Positions 23,260 to 32,693 of a stretch of DNA of 64,000 bases are shown one piece after another. The stretch is from positions 552,501 through 616,500 of the forward strand of contig OY752144.1 of the NCBI GenBank assembly GCA_963573315.1, read 5' to 3'. The first letter of the stretch is position 1, and the number at the start of each line of letters is the position of its first letter. The DNA comes from Entomortierella parvispora (taxonomy: Eukaryota > Mortierellomycota > Mortierellomycetes > Mortierellales > Mortierellaceae). The position numbers and the translations under genes were made by a program. The notes beneath the pieces were generated by a model. It made no database searches. It saw only the letters and a program-made list of their open reading frames with translations, and was not told where the DNA came from.

Positions 23260-24706
23260 CTATACAAAGCGAACATTGTTCATAATATTGCACTCCATCG
23301 CTGTTGGCGCAGCGAAGCAGCTCTTGCAGAACTTTGTAGGGTCCTGCCTCACAATCGACTTCCACCGATAAAACGGCTCTCGGTCCACGGTCCCAAGGTA
23401 CTTTACCAAATCTCCATAATTATGGAAGGAGGACGCGTCGATATATGATCCTTCGGGGACGAAATCCGCAATATCTGGTGCGCCCATATACACAGGAATG
23501 GCTCCCACAGCCAACGCGTCGTAAATCTTCTCGGTGACATATCCAATGCAGTTCGAGTTCTCGGCCGCAAGGATAAATGGGTATGGGGCCAAGGTCCTGT
23601 GCTTAACCTCTTCCCTATTCATCTTGCCTTGCTTCTCTGCATCTTTCAGTTGCTTGGGAATCTCGGTGTTGTGGAGGCAATGGCCGTAAGAGTGTGCTCC
23701 AATATGACTGACCAAGTAATCCATCAGATTATTTCGATCGTTCAGTCCGTCACAATTAGAGACCATGAATGCAATCAAGTGCTCCGGCGTCCTTTCCACC
23801 GGGAATGACGGCTTAATATTCGCCAATTCCGCTGCACGCTCCTTGTTGATGGCGTAGAGTGGGAGAGGCAAATCCATTAGCGAGGGGGGACTTCCAATCA
23901 AAAAGTCAAACTGCTGGAGATACGACCTGAGGCCCACAAAGTTGAAGTAGCCCACTGACTCTTGACCAAACTGAAAAACCCAACGCTGATGCGCAACCCG
24001 AGGTGGGAACCGCCTCATATCGAAGTAAGGTGGTGTTTGAATCCGGAAATCAAAAAACGGGTAATCCATAAAGATGATGTCGGCATTGGCAAACGTGGTA
24101 TAGTTCATGGTAACGACATAGTCGAGGTCGCCATAAGTGGGTGTTGAGCAGCTTCCAGTCCTATCGTCGGTCGTGGCTTGATAATTGGCTTTCCAGAAAA
24201 AGCAAGGTGCATACCCAGTTCCCCATTGAGGGAGTGAAGGGTCCTTGATCTGAGCCTCCCGATAATGGTCAAAGAACGGTTGGAGTTCCAATGGGAACGG
24301 GCACAGGTTTTGTGATTCCTTTTGCCAGTCGACGACTTGTCCATAGCTCCATTGCTTCCAATGAAAAATCCTCAAGGCTCATCCTTGGTCTTGCTTGTGA
24401 TCAAGACGCCTCGCGGGTGACGGACTATTGGAAGATCGTTGCAGAAACCTTCAATCTCGGAGGGCCTTTTGTAAACGGCCGGATCCTGATTCCGTTCGAA
24501 GTAGATTGCGCTGGTCGAGGGCGGTTGTAATGGGGAAAGATCTAGCGCCTTGTGAGCTTTGAGTCAAAATTGGACATGTACATCTGCAGGAGAAGCAGGG
24601 TGATAAGGCCTCCTGCTACAATGTCCAGGTAAAGCTTCCGTCGCTGTTGCTGGCTTGCCGTATGGTAGGCATGCCGTAAGATATACCAAATCCTGTTATG
24701 AGGCAT
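23260..24706 (-). CDS. GT10 alpha-fucosyltransferase, type II membrane protein, with one frame break
   Basis: Golgi enzyme that transfers fucose from GDP-fucose to glycans. Exon 1 (24706-24582) encodes a basic cytosolic tail and one membrane anchor (LDIVAGGLITLLLLQMY). A 71-bp intron joins it in phase to 24510. The catalytic part has FPPRVAHQRWVFQFGQES and the GT10 donor-site signature FILAAENSNCIGYVTEKIYD followed by AIPVYMG. It ends at 23260 with a Cys-rich tail. Between about 24408 and 24355 the frame changes. Either a poor 53-bp intron (donor GTCTTG, acceptor GGAAG) is removed, giving about 440 residues, or one base is missing near 24376-24380. The second reading looks natural because KTKDEP would join LRIFHWKQWSYG directly. 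A pseudogene or an assembly indel is therefore possible. Confidence 0.8.
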
Positions 24707-25032
24707 GTCTTGCCTATCTGGCAGGAGAAATAATAGCAAGAGGTTAGTTGGAACGAATAGCCTGGGAAGGGTTCTCGTCATCCTACAGACCTGTGGATGG
24801 ACGTTTCGAAGAATGGAAGGAAGGGAAAAAAAAAAGTGATGGAGAAACGCCGCCAAAAGTATGGCCGGCTTAAGGGTTTACATCAGCCACGATCAGCGCG
24901 GCGAGGAGGGAGAGCGTGGCAGTCCAGCAGGCGAGGAACGACGACTGCAGGCGCATGCATGTGTTCTCATCACTTTCTTCTCGAACCACGCTCCTTGCAC
25001 CTCCACCACACATACACACAATAACACCGGCT
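24707..25032. promoter_or_regulatory. Divergent promoter region, fucosyltransferase (-) and epsilon-COP (+)
   Basis: 326 bp between start codons. On the minus strand it seems to hold a 5' UTR intron ending in an ACTAAC branch-like site and CTGCCAG acceptor at about 24724-24750, just upstream of the fucosyltransferase ATG. On the plus side a CACACATACACAC stretch precedes the epsilon-COP ATG. Confidence 0.35.
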
Positions 25033-26361
25033 ATGGACGAGAACACCCTTTTTGCCATTCGCAACCTCTTTTACTCGGGTAAATAGCCAGGACTTGCAGG
25101 ACCACCTTGGGAAGGAGGCATCATCAGGAATCTGCTCAAAGGCCATCGAAGAACTATGCCAGGACTCCAAACTCACTGAGAACGACAGGATGACAACTGC
25201 TTCCATGTTTATCCCTCATCCATCATGTTCACAGTTCATCCACTCTCTTCATCATCCTAGGCAACTACACCCAAGTCATCTCTGAGGCCTCTTCATCCCG
25301 CACGCGTGCCTCCGCCAACCGCCCCACGCTTCATCAGCTCGACCTTTTCTTGTACAAGTCATTGATCGCGACCAAGAACTATACCCGTGTCGCTCAGGAG
25401 ATCTCGTCAGAGTCCAGCCTTGGACTCCAGGCCTTGAAGGCTCAAGCTGTTTACTTGGATGCGGTCCAATCCAGTGACAGTGTTGGAAGAGATGCTGCCA
25501 TGTCCCATTTGAGAGAGCTCTTGCAGGTTCATTCAGAGGAGGACCCTGAGCCAGAAATCACCGCTTTGGAAGTCAAAGTCGTGGTCGGTCAGGTCCTTGC
25601 TAGCGAGGGCTTGGTTGAGGAGGCATTGACCGTCTTGTTGCCCCACAACAACCACTTGGAGAGGTAAGGAAGGCGAAATACACCCAGGGTCTCTTGTTTG
25701 CCTCCATATCCACCGTTTCTTGACTAATTCACTCTTTCTCCCTCTTCTTTCTACCTTCTGCGATATTCAGTGTTGCCGTCGTCGTCCAAATCTACTTGCA
25801 GATGAACCGTGTCGATCTCGCAAAGAAGGAGGTCGAATCTTGCAAGTCTTGGGCCGAGGATGCCATGTTGGCTCAACTCATGGAGGCCTGGGTCGGCCTC
25901 CGTGTGGGAGGTGGAGATCGTTACCAGAACGCCTACTACATCTACGAGGAAATCGCCACCTCTTCCACTCAGCCTACCGTAAAGTCCTTGGTCGGAGAGG
26001 CTGTCTGCAATATTCAAATGGGCCAGTACCCAGAGGCCGAAGGAATCCTTCAGGAGGCTCTTGCAAGGGAACCCACCAACACGGATGCAATTGTCAACCA
26101 AATCGTCTTGTCGACTTTGACGAGCAAACCTACAGAGGAGATCAACCTTCTTGTGCAGTAAGTCATTAACCCCTCTCTTCTATTCATCAATGCCAGTATT
26201 CAATTTTCAAAGGGCCTTGCGAAAACTTACACACCCTCTTTTCTCTCCAATTTGGAAACAGGCAATTGCAAAGCGTAGCACCCAACCACTCTTACTTGCA
26301 GGACTTGGATTTGAAGTCGAGCCTGTTTGATCGCGCTGCCCAACGTTTCGCCATTGCTTAA
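25033..26361 (+). CDS. SEC28: Coatomer subunit epsilon (epsilon-COP)
   Basis: Alpha-solenoid subunit of the COPI coat, which stabilises alpha-COP and supports Golgi-to-ER retrograde transport. Four exons: 25033-25078, 25261-25663, 25771-26157 and 26262-26361, giving 311 residues (human COPE 308, yeast Sec28 296). The protein opens with ENTLFAIRNLFYSGNYTQVI, as is typical of the family. TPR-like helical pairs follow, such as AYYIYEEIA, AVCNIQMGQYPEAEGILQEA and the NPTNTD-like REPTNTDAIVNQIV. It ends in a DLKSSLFDRAAQRFAIA tail. Donors are GTAAAT, GTAAGG and GTAAGT. A poly(A) signal follows at 26406. Confidence 0.95.
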
Positions 26362-26405
26362 AAACCAGGACCGATCAACCACAGAGAACAATGAATATCG
26401 ATGAT

Positions 26406-26411
26406 AATAAA
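26406..26411 (+). terminator. Poly(A) signal AATAAA of epsilon-COP
   Basis: Canonical hexamer 45 bp after the stop codon, followed by T-rich DNA. Confidence 0.6.
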
Positions 26412-26489
26412 ACCTTGGAAACAAAATTGAATGTCGCGTTTGCCTGTCTTCTTTTTTTTTTTTTTTTGTTATTGCTATTGCTATTGTTA

Positions 26490-26543
26490 TTGTTTTGTTG
26501 TCGTTGCTTGCTTTCTTGCCCAAGTCTTTTGAACCCCTCTTGT
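26490..26543 (+). repeat. 54-bp inverted repeat, left arm
   Basis: From TTGTTTTGTTG to CCCCTCTTGT. It matches the reverse complement of 27263-27316 with one mismatch in 54. It lies 80 bp past the epsilon-COP poly(A) signal. Confidence 0.9.
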
Positions 26544-27262
26544 GCTCAAGACGTGAATAATTATGGATATTCTGTGGCTGGGAGTATTGAACAGGTGTAG
26601 AGTCCCGATTGACATTTTCTTTGTGATGAAGGCCTCTTTGCGGACGAAAATCTGTGTGGATCACATGGGACAGCATCTGCTGGCATTGCGCCATAGTTAG
26701 TCTACCGTAACTTGAGTTGGGCAGCGACAGGCTCACCCCCGAAGATGACGTCGGACCTCATTTGATTTAACCATTGTTCTAGATGTTCTGGATGAAATAG
26801 CAGACCTGGCACCATCGTGTGGATTCTATTTCCTCTCAGTGACTCTTAGAGACGAGGCAGAAGGGGGGATGATTTTGACGTATGAGTATCTCATCCACGC
26901 TGCACAACGGTATTCGCAAGAGTGGTCGGTATACTCTATCATTTATTGACATTGATTACATGTCTCCATTTCTAGCTATCGGTTACATGTCTCCATTTCT
27001 AGCTATCGGCCTGCTCTCAGTCAACCTGCGTCCCTAAGGGCGGATAGCAAAGTTGTGCAGGGCGCGCCAACGAGCAGGCGGCAGGCCATCGCACCCCACT
27101 TACCTTATACTCTACCTGGTCTACCCTCAAGCTGCAGTTTACACCCACAGCGCTCAAGCTAGGACTGTCATGGGCCCTCTCGGCCTCCCGGCAAGAAGGC
27201 GGGCATAGATCACTTTTCTTGGCGCGCTGAGGAGGGGGGAGGGATAAGAGGATGCAGGACAG
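26544..27262. other. Spacer between the inverted-repeat arms
   Basis: About 720 bp. A stop-free frame of 66 codons lies at 26749-26946 (+) and has a protein-like composition, but it lacks a good start and no family is recognised. The 27-bp tandem duplication at 26956-27009 is also here. No gene can be supported. Confidence 0.4.
26956..27009. repeat. Perfect tandem duplication of a 27-bp unit
   Basis: The unit TTACATGTCTCCATTTCTAG plus CTATCGG occurs twice back to back with no mismatch, so the duplication is recent. Confidence 0.95.
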
Positions 27263-27316
27263 ACAAGAGGGGTTCAAAAGACTTGGGCAAGAAAGCAAGC
27301 AACGACAATAAAACAA
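27263..27316 (-). repeat. 54-bp inverted repeat, right arm
   Basis: Reverse complement of 26490-26543 with a single A/G difference. Confidence 0.9.
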
Positions 27317-28623
27317 CAACAGTAAAAAAAAGGACATGCAAACGGAGCATTCAACATGACACAGGGGAATGAACAATGGGAAATGAACAAGAGGAAGGGG
27401 ACCCAAGTCTTTTGTTACCTTTAGTATATTGCGAGAGCTACAGCATGCGATACGCGAGCTGCGGAGATAGTGCGGCGAATGAGGAAGGTAAGGGGACGGA
27501 ACGGAGTGCGTGCAAAGGTTGGAGAAGAAAGACAAGAAAAGAAAAGGGCACACCTTTTTGTGCAGCCTTCTTGTCGCATGTACAGCACGTGACTTACACG
27601 CGCCTCCCACGCACACGCAAAAAAACAAAAGGAGCCCCTGTTCGTTGCACGAAGTAGGACCCTTGGTGACGAGCAGATGCCGCACTTCTCTCCTGGGAAT
27701 CTCCTGGGAACCCCTCCCTCTGCTGCCCTGTTTGTGTTTGTTGTGAGAGGGAAAGCGGTAGAAGAGGTGCACCTTTTGATCCACCTCACTCTTCTTCACC
27801 CTGTACTTGAGGAGCGCCAGCAGCTTCTCGTTGTCCCCCTCGCACCCCAAAAGTGGTCCTCCCGCCAACCAAAAGAGACTGTGCCCCCTTCTTTCCTTTC
27901 CTTTGTCTTCCAAAGCACTGGCCTTTTGGTCAGTGAGCCCGATCGGGACTCAACGCGAGCCAATACGGCCAACAGCTTTTCGGCTTCGCTTTTACTCTCC
28001 CTCCTCCGTCATGGGTTGTTCTCAACACCATCCCCTATTGTCCGATCAATCTTGCGCTCCGGTTGGCTAATTGTTGGACGGACAGACGCGCACACCCGAG
28101 AGACAGAGACAGAGAAGTGACAGAGGAGTTATGTTTTGTGGATTGACGACGCGTTAATTCCCTGGAAATAACATTCTAAGCAGCAGACTCTGCATCGATC
28201 CCACAACATCCCGTAGTGCCTTGAAGGAATGTCAGCTATGGTCCTTGCCTTATTTCGAGGAGTCAACGTAGTACAGCCAGTATCGACGACCGGTCTGGAA
28301 AGGCGATGATCATATACTTGTCGCGGACCCCTACCAACTGTATCTTTTTTCCGCCTCTTGGTCTGTCCAAGGCTTGGACTGTCTGAGCTCTGGCCGAGGC
28401 AAAAGATGAGGATTTGGTGAATAATAGCACTCCGCGTTCTCTCAGGAAACAAAGGTGCCTTCAAATATTTACAAAGGATGAGTTTTATTATTTACAAGGC
28501 GCCAACACTCAAGGAAACACTGAATCCGAGAAAAGAGCAAAAAAAGGGATGTATCACTACAGGGCTATTTTTTTGAAGGGGGTTTTTTTTGCGAAGAGTA
28601 TATACAAATGAAGGTTGCAAGTT
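27317..28623. other. Intergenic region without a supported gene
   Basis: About 1.3 kb between the inverted repeat and the 3' end of the F-box gene. Open frames on both strands are short and low in complexity. A GCACGTGAC E-box-like site lies at 27585-27593. A minus-strand poly(A) candidate (AATAAA read on the minus strand) lies at 28484-28489 and would serve the F-box gene. Confidence 0.4.
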
Positions 28624-30242
28624 TTAGGTGCTGAAGCTGCTGAGAACAGGCAAGAAGCGTTGCATGCGTCGCTTGTCATCATCGCAAAACTTGACATTGT
28701 CTCCAAAGAGCTTAACCTCACGGAGGCGAGATCGAGCGGCCACAACTTTGAAGCAACGGACCAAGTTCTATTTCAAAGGAAGAAGAGAGACAATACAAGA
28801 TATCGACGATTAGATATGAGATCAACAATAATACGAGTGGGACTGAGAACGATGGGCACAGTCCTTACCTGGCCATTGCCCTTGACAGGGGCACGAAGGA
28901 CTTGAAGACGATCGCATGAGGTCAAGACTCGTTCCAATTCGTCACACCCCAGGAGATCACGCCATCCAAACCAGATACGGACCAGCTGAGGTCCCAGTTT
29001 GGGCAACACCGTGTTGAAGAACAGGTCCTTGCTATGAAAGTCGGACCAACGCTCCACATGAAGCTCCTTGATCTGACGAGCCTGCTCAAGGAATCGGGAC
29101 CAGAATTCAACAGTGTTGCTGTTGCGGGGGATCGACTTGCCTGTCGAGGCCAACTTTGGGCACACTGCAAGGGCCTTGAGCATCAACTGAGGGTCCACAG
29201 TGCCCATATCGAAGTGCTCCAGATTCAATGGAGGGTGTTCCAGAACTGCAGCCGTATAGGCATCGGGACAATTACGCAAGTAAATCGAGACCAGTCGTGG
29301 GTTGTTCATGACCATCATCTCGAGTCCATGGCTTGTAATGGATTCGGAGCAAATATCGAGGTTGATCAACGAATGACAGTACTGAGCCAAGACTCGCGTG
29401 AAGGCGTAGGAGGGCAGGGCCTGGGGGACGTGGTGGAGATGCAAATGGGTCAGGTTGACCAAAGAAGGAGCCAATTTCATGCTGGCATTGAAATCCGGAG
29501 GGGCTACAAACGAGATGCTGAGCTCTGAAAGGTTCTTGGAGATAGTCATGATATGAGTCCAATCTGCACGAGAAGTGACTAGCTTCTGAAGTCGCGTGCA
29601 GGCACTAATGCAGTTCAATGCCGCGTCCGCGTAAGCAGTATCATCCTTGGTTACAGAGTTGATCGCGACACTGGTGAGGTCCAACACTTGGACATTTGCC
29701 ATTCCTTGTGCCACGGTGGGGCTCAAACTCTTGAAGGCTTCCATCTCAAAAGGCTCCATCAGGTGGCCATTTTCGCCCGAGCGAAAGCAAAGGTCCAGCG
29801 ATGCCAGTCGAGGGCAAGGTTCAAACAGCTTATCCAACGAAGGAAACATTTCCCAAAGTTCAACCTTGCAACGCGACAGAGAACGGACATAGTGCCCTCG
29901 ATTGGTGGTGGTCAAGGTGCGAACAAGATTGTTGACCTTGACCTCGGATCCCCGACCACTGATGTATGGCGCACGGTAGAGAAAGATGTTTGCGTCAAAA
30001 AACCAGGTTCGACTGACGAGGGTGCAGGCGCGAAGGGAGGCTTGGACCTGCTGAGGACAGAGCTCTCCTTGGGCCTCGAGACAGGCGAGGATCTCAAAGA
30101 CAATCTCGGGTAGGGCCAGGGCACGGTTGGTGGCGCTGACGGCGAGTTCCTCCGGATGTGGCTGGTTGTGAAGGAGGAGAAGGGTGAGAGGCGCGTCCAT
30201 GGTAATGGTCGTGGCTGTTGATGTGAGGGTGGCGGTTGCCAT
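28624..30242 (-). CDS. F-box and leucine-rich-repeat-like protein
   Basis: Probable substrate receptor of an SCF ubiquitin ligase. Two exons, 30242-28869 and 28767-28624, give 505 residues. The N-terminal segment near 40-85 (ALALPEIVFEILACL, then QASLRACTLVSRTWFFDA) fits an F-box, which binds Skp1. The rest shows irregular leucine-rich repeats with LDLCF, VQVLDLTSV, LTHLHLHHV, LINLDICSES, LVSIYLRNC and LVRIWFGW strands. Such F-box/LRR proteins are abundant in Mortierellaceae genomes. The substrate cannot be inferred. The donor is GTAAGG and the final exon encodes NLVRCFKVVAARSRLREVKL. Confidence 0.85.
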
Positions 30243-31680
30243 TGGAGGAAGAAGACGGGCGGAGATACGGGGCGGAGAGGCAGGATATCGGCAAGGACGG
30301 ATTGAGTTGAGCGTCGGTGGGTTTGGATATATTAGACGTGGAGGTGGATGTGGATCTGTGCGACAACAGAATTAAAAGGGAATAATCGGCTGCTTTTGGA
30401 AGGTGTTCCCGTGACGACGCGACAGATGATGCGATGCAGTTTGTAGTGTCTCTCTTTTCCTCTGTGTGTTTCTCTCGAGAGAGTGAGGGCCGAAAAATTC
30501 TGGTCTTGTTCGGTTAGAGCCAAAAATGGGTTCGTGCTTTAGCTGCTTTAGCTGCTTGGTTCGGGCTTGTACGTTGGTGTGTCTTGCGTGGCGGGGAAAC
30601 AGTGACGATGTGAATAGCAAAGGACACCTTGTCCGTTGGTCTGGTCTAGGTCGTGCTTGTTGTGTGTCTGTTGTGTGCGTCCCTTTGGCAGGCAAGGAAA
30701 AAAAATGGTATGTGAAAGGCAAGGGGGCAAAAAAAAGGGGGGCGGTCTTCTTGTTCACGGTAGGAAAAAGTCAGAATATAGGAGAGGCGGTTGGTAGGGG
30801 TTGTCAGAAAGAGGGTTGCTCGTGGAGGAGAGAATGGTGGGAAGCAGGCAATGGCCGTTGAAAGGTGATTTGACTACGTTTGGAGAGTGTTGTGCAGAAA
30901 CTACGAGGGTGGGAACTTGTTGCTTTGGGTAAGAATCTGGTACAAACTCCAAACTTACAACGAAACCATTTTTGAAAACTCGGTTGGGGGATGGAAGAGG
31001 ATGAATAGAAGGGGAGGGGAACAGCGTGTCCAAAAAAAAAAGGAAAAAGACGAGTGGAAGACAGTCGATGACTGTGAGACGGTTGGGCAGCGAGGACTTG
31101 GACGGAGGGGTAAGTAGGGCTTTTGGCTTGACGGATTGAAGAGGCAGACGAGAGGGTTCTTGCAGAGGGGATACGAGGATGTAGGTGGTTATCAGATGAA
31201 GGTCAGGGAGTAGCACAATAGCGCGGTGGTGGTGGTGGTGGTGTTGGCGGTGAAGGTAGTGAGACAGAAAGCGAGCGAGGTAAAATGAAGAAGAAAGAGG
31301 AAAGAGAGGAAAGAAGGAAGAGAAGGAATAAAAAACGAGCTGAAATGGACGCGGTCGTGTGGGGCGGAGGTCGTGTGCGTGTGAGTCGAACGTCGCAGCG
31401 CTCGGGTTGGTTGGTCCTCTGTCGGTCGGTCGAGTGTGGGGAAACACACAGTGATGGAAGTCCAGTGCTGCCGCCTTTTGCTTTCTTCCTCTCTCCACAG
31501 CCCCCTTCGTCTTGTCCGTCGCCCTCTCTCTCCCCTCCTTTTCCCTCCTCCACATGGACGCGACAAGAACAACCAGCTGTTTGGCCTAAGGAAAGAACAA
31601 TCACGTTCGCCGAGAATGAATGGTCGGTCTGCCGCGTTGTTTTTTCTCTCTTTCTAAATTCAAAGAAGCACTTGACCTGA
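30243..31680. other. Region upstream of the F-box gene, no gene supported
   Basis: About 1.4 kb with GGT repeats near 31220-31245 and long homopurine runs near 31280-31330. Overlapping open frames on both strands consist of Ser/Pro/Arg low-complexity translation and lack family signatures. It contains the 5' flank of the F-box gene. Confidence 0.4.
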
Positions 31681-31681
31681 A

Positions 31682-31972
31682 CGTCCTCCTGGCCCAGGGC
31701 TTCCGCCAGTCGCATGCAGTGAGCCGTTGCTGTTAGCAGCGCCTTGACACCACCAATGCCGACTTGCATGTAACAATCGTCGCCAGACAAGGCAGGTGTG
31801 AGAATGTTTCTTCCCACCCAAATCACCAACTGCTGCCTGATCTTGCTATCCTCCCATGTTGTCCAAAAATCCTCCCCCTTTCATCCCTGGGGCGTGGTGT
31901 GAGCACAACACCATTCACAAAGAGGTCTTGCTTGGTGGAGTTGATGACGGTGGGAGGCAGACTGTTTTTCAT
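31682..31972 (-). pseudogene. Broken protein-coding segment, family unknown
   Basis: Reading leftward, an ATG at 31972 in good context (ACACCATGA) opens a frame with LPPTVINSTKQDLFVNGVVL. It then loses frame at a run of five G on the minus strand (31874-31878 in plus coordinates). With one extra G it would continue into a second frame: GEDFWTTWEDSKIRQQLV, then ILTPALSGDDCYMQVGIGG, then ATAHCMRLAEALGQEDVQ, which ends near a possible GT donor at 31681. Both halves have the composition of real protein. I do not recognise the family. It may be a decayed gene, a transposon remnant, or a gene with a sequencing indel. Confidence 0.4.
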
Positions 31973-32693
31973 GGTGTCAACTGGGGTTTTGTTTCCTTTG
32001 CGCCTTTGGTGTCCTTTTTTTCCCGTTGCATCAGCCTTGGGGCGGCCAAATTGTCCCTTTTGTCAAACAGGCAAAGGACCTCAAACTCGTCCAAGGCCCT
32101 TCTTCCACCCACACGGCACGCTTCATTTGAGATTTGTTTTTATTTATTTTGTGCCCACTTCTAGGGTCTGTGCTTCCACCAGACTTGTCACCTGTCACCT
32201 TCGTGTCACCATGCAAACCAAAAAAAATGGGACGAAGAGTGAAGAGTGAAAATTGCAAAGGTCTAACGTCTTCTTGCATTGACAAAGACCTGGGGGTGAG
32301 CAATGAGGGCTCTCCATCGTTTCTTCCATGATATTCCATAAATTGTGAAGGGTGGGTCAAACAAAGAACATCTCGAGCAATAGTATCAGGACAATGGCCT
32401 CCTCCCCCCGTCCATGCAGTGTTTTACCCTTACCAACAAACAAAAAATGTTCCCACAGCCAAATGTCTCGAGGATTTCGTGCAAACACGTCGCTCACCCT
32501 TTCAGAATCGGACCGGGTCTCTCAGGCCCCACCCTGAACATCGTGCATGTGTGTCATCGCCAAAATCCGGTATCCCGAAAGAGGGGGACTGTGCATGAAT
32601 GGGTTGTCTGTCGCCATGTATCCTTTATTATAACTTCTAGGCGAGTAAGGAAAGTACAAAACTGGAGAGTGTGTGCGGATATATCATCCAAGC
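31973..32693. other. Intergenic region at the 3' side of the Swi3 gene
   Basis: About 720 bp with no supported gene. A minus-strand AATAAA (TTTATT on the plus strand) at 32624-32629, 65 bp past the Swi3 stop, is its likely poly(A) signal. Confidence 0.45.

Noticed and set aside
27017-27913. 298-codon minus-strand frame
   Set aside because: Non-ATG start, Cys/Ser/Leu low complexity, and it runs through one arm of the inverted repeat, so it is not a gene.
28129-28464. 111-codon minus-strand frame beside the F-box gene
   Set aside because: No family likeness and no splice link to the F-box gene, whose last exon ends with a stop at 28624.
30755-31555. 266-codon minus-strand frame
   Set aside because: Translation of Ser/Pro/Leu/Arg-rich low-complexity DNA with overlapping frames on both strands and no family signature.
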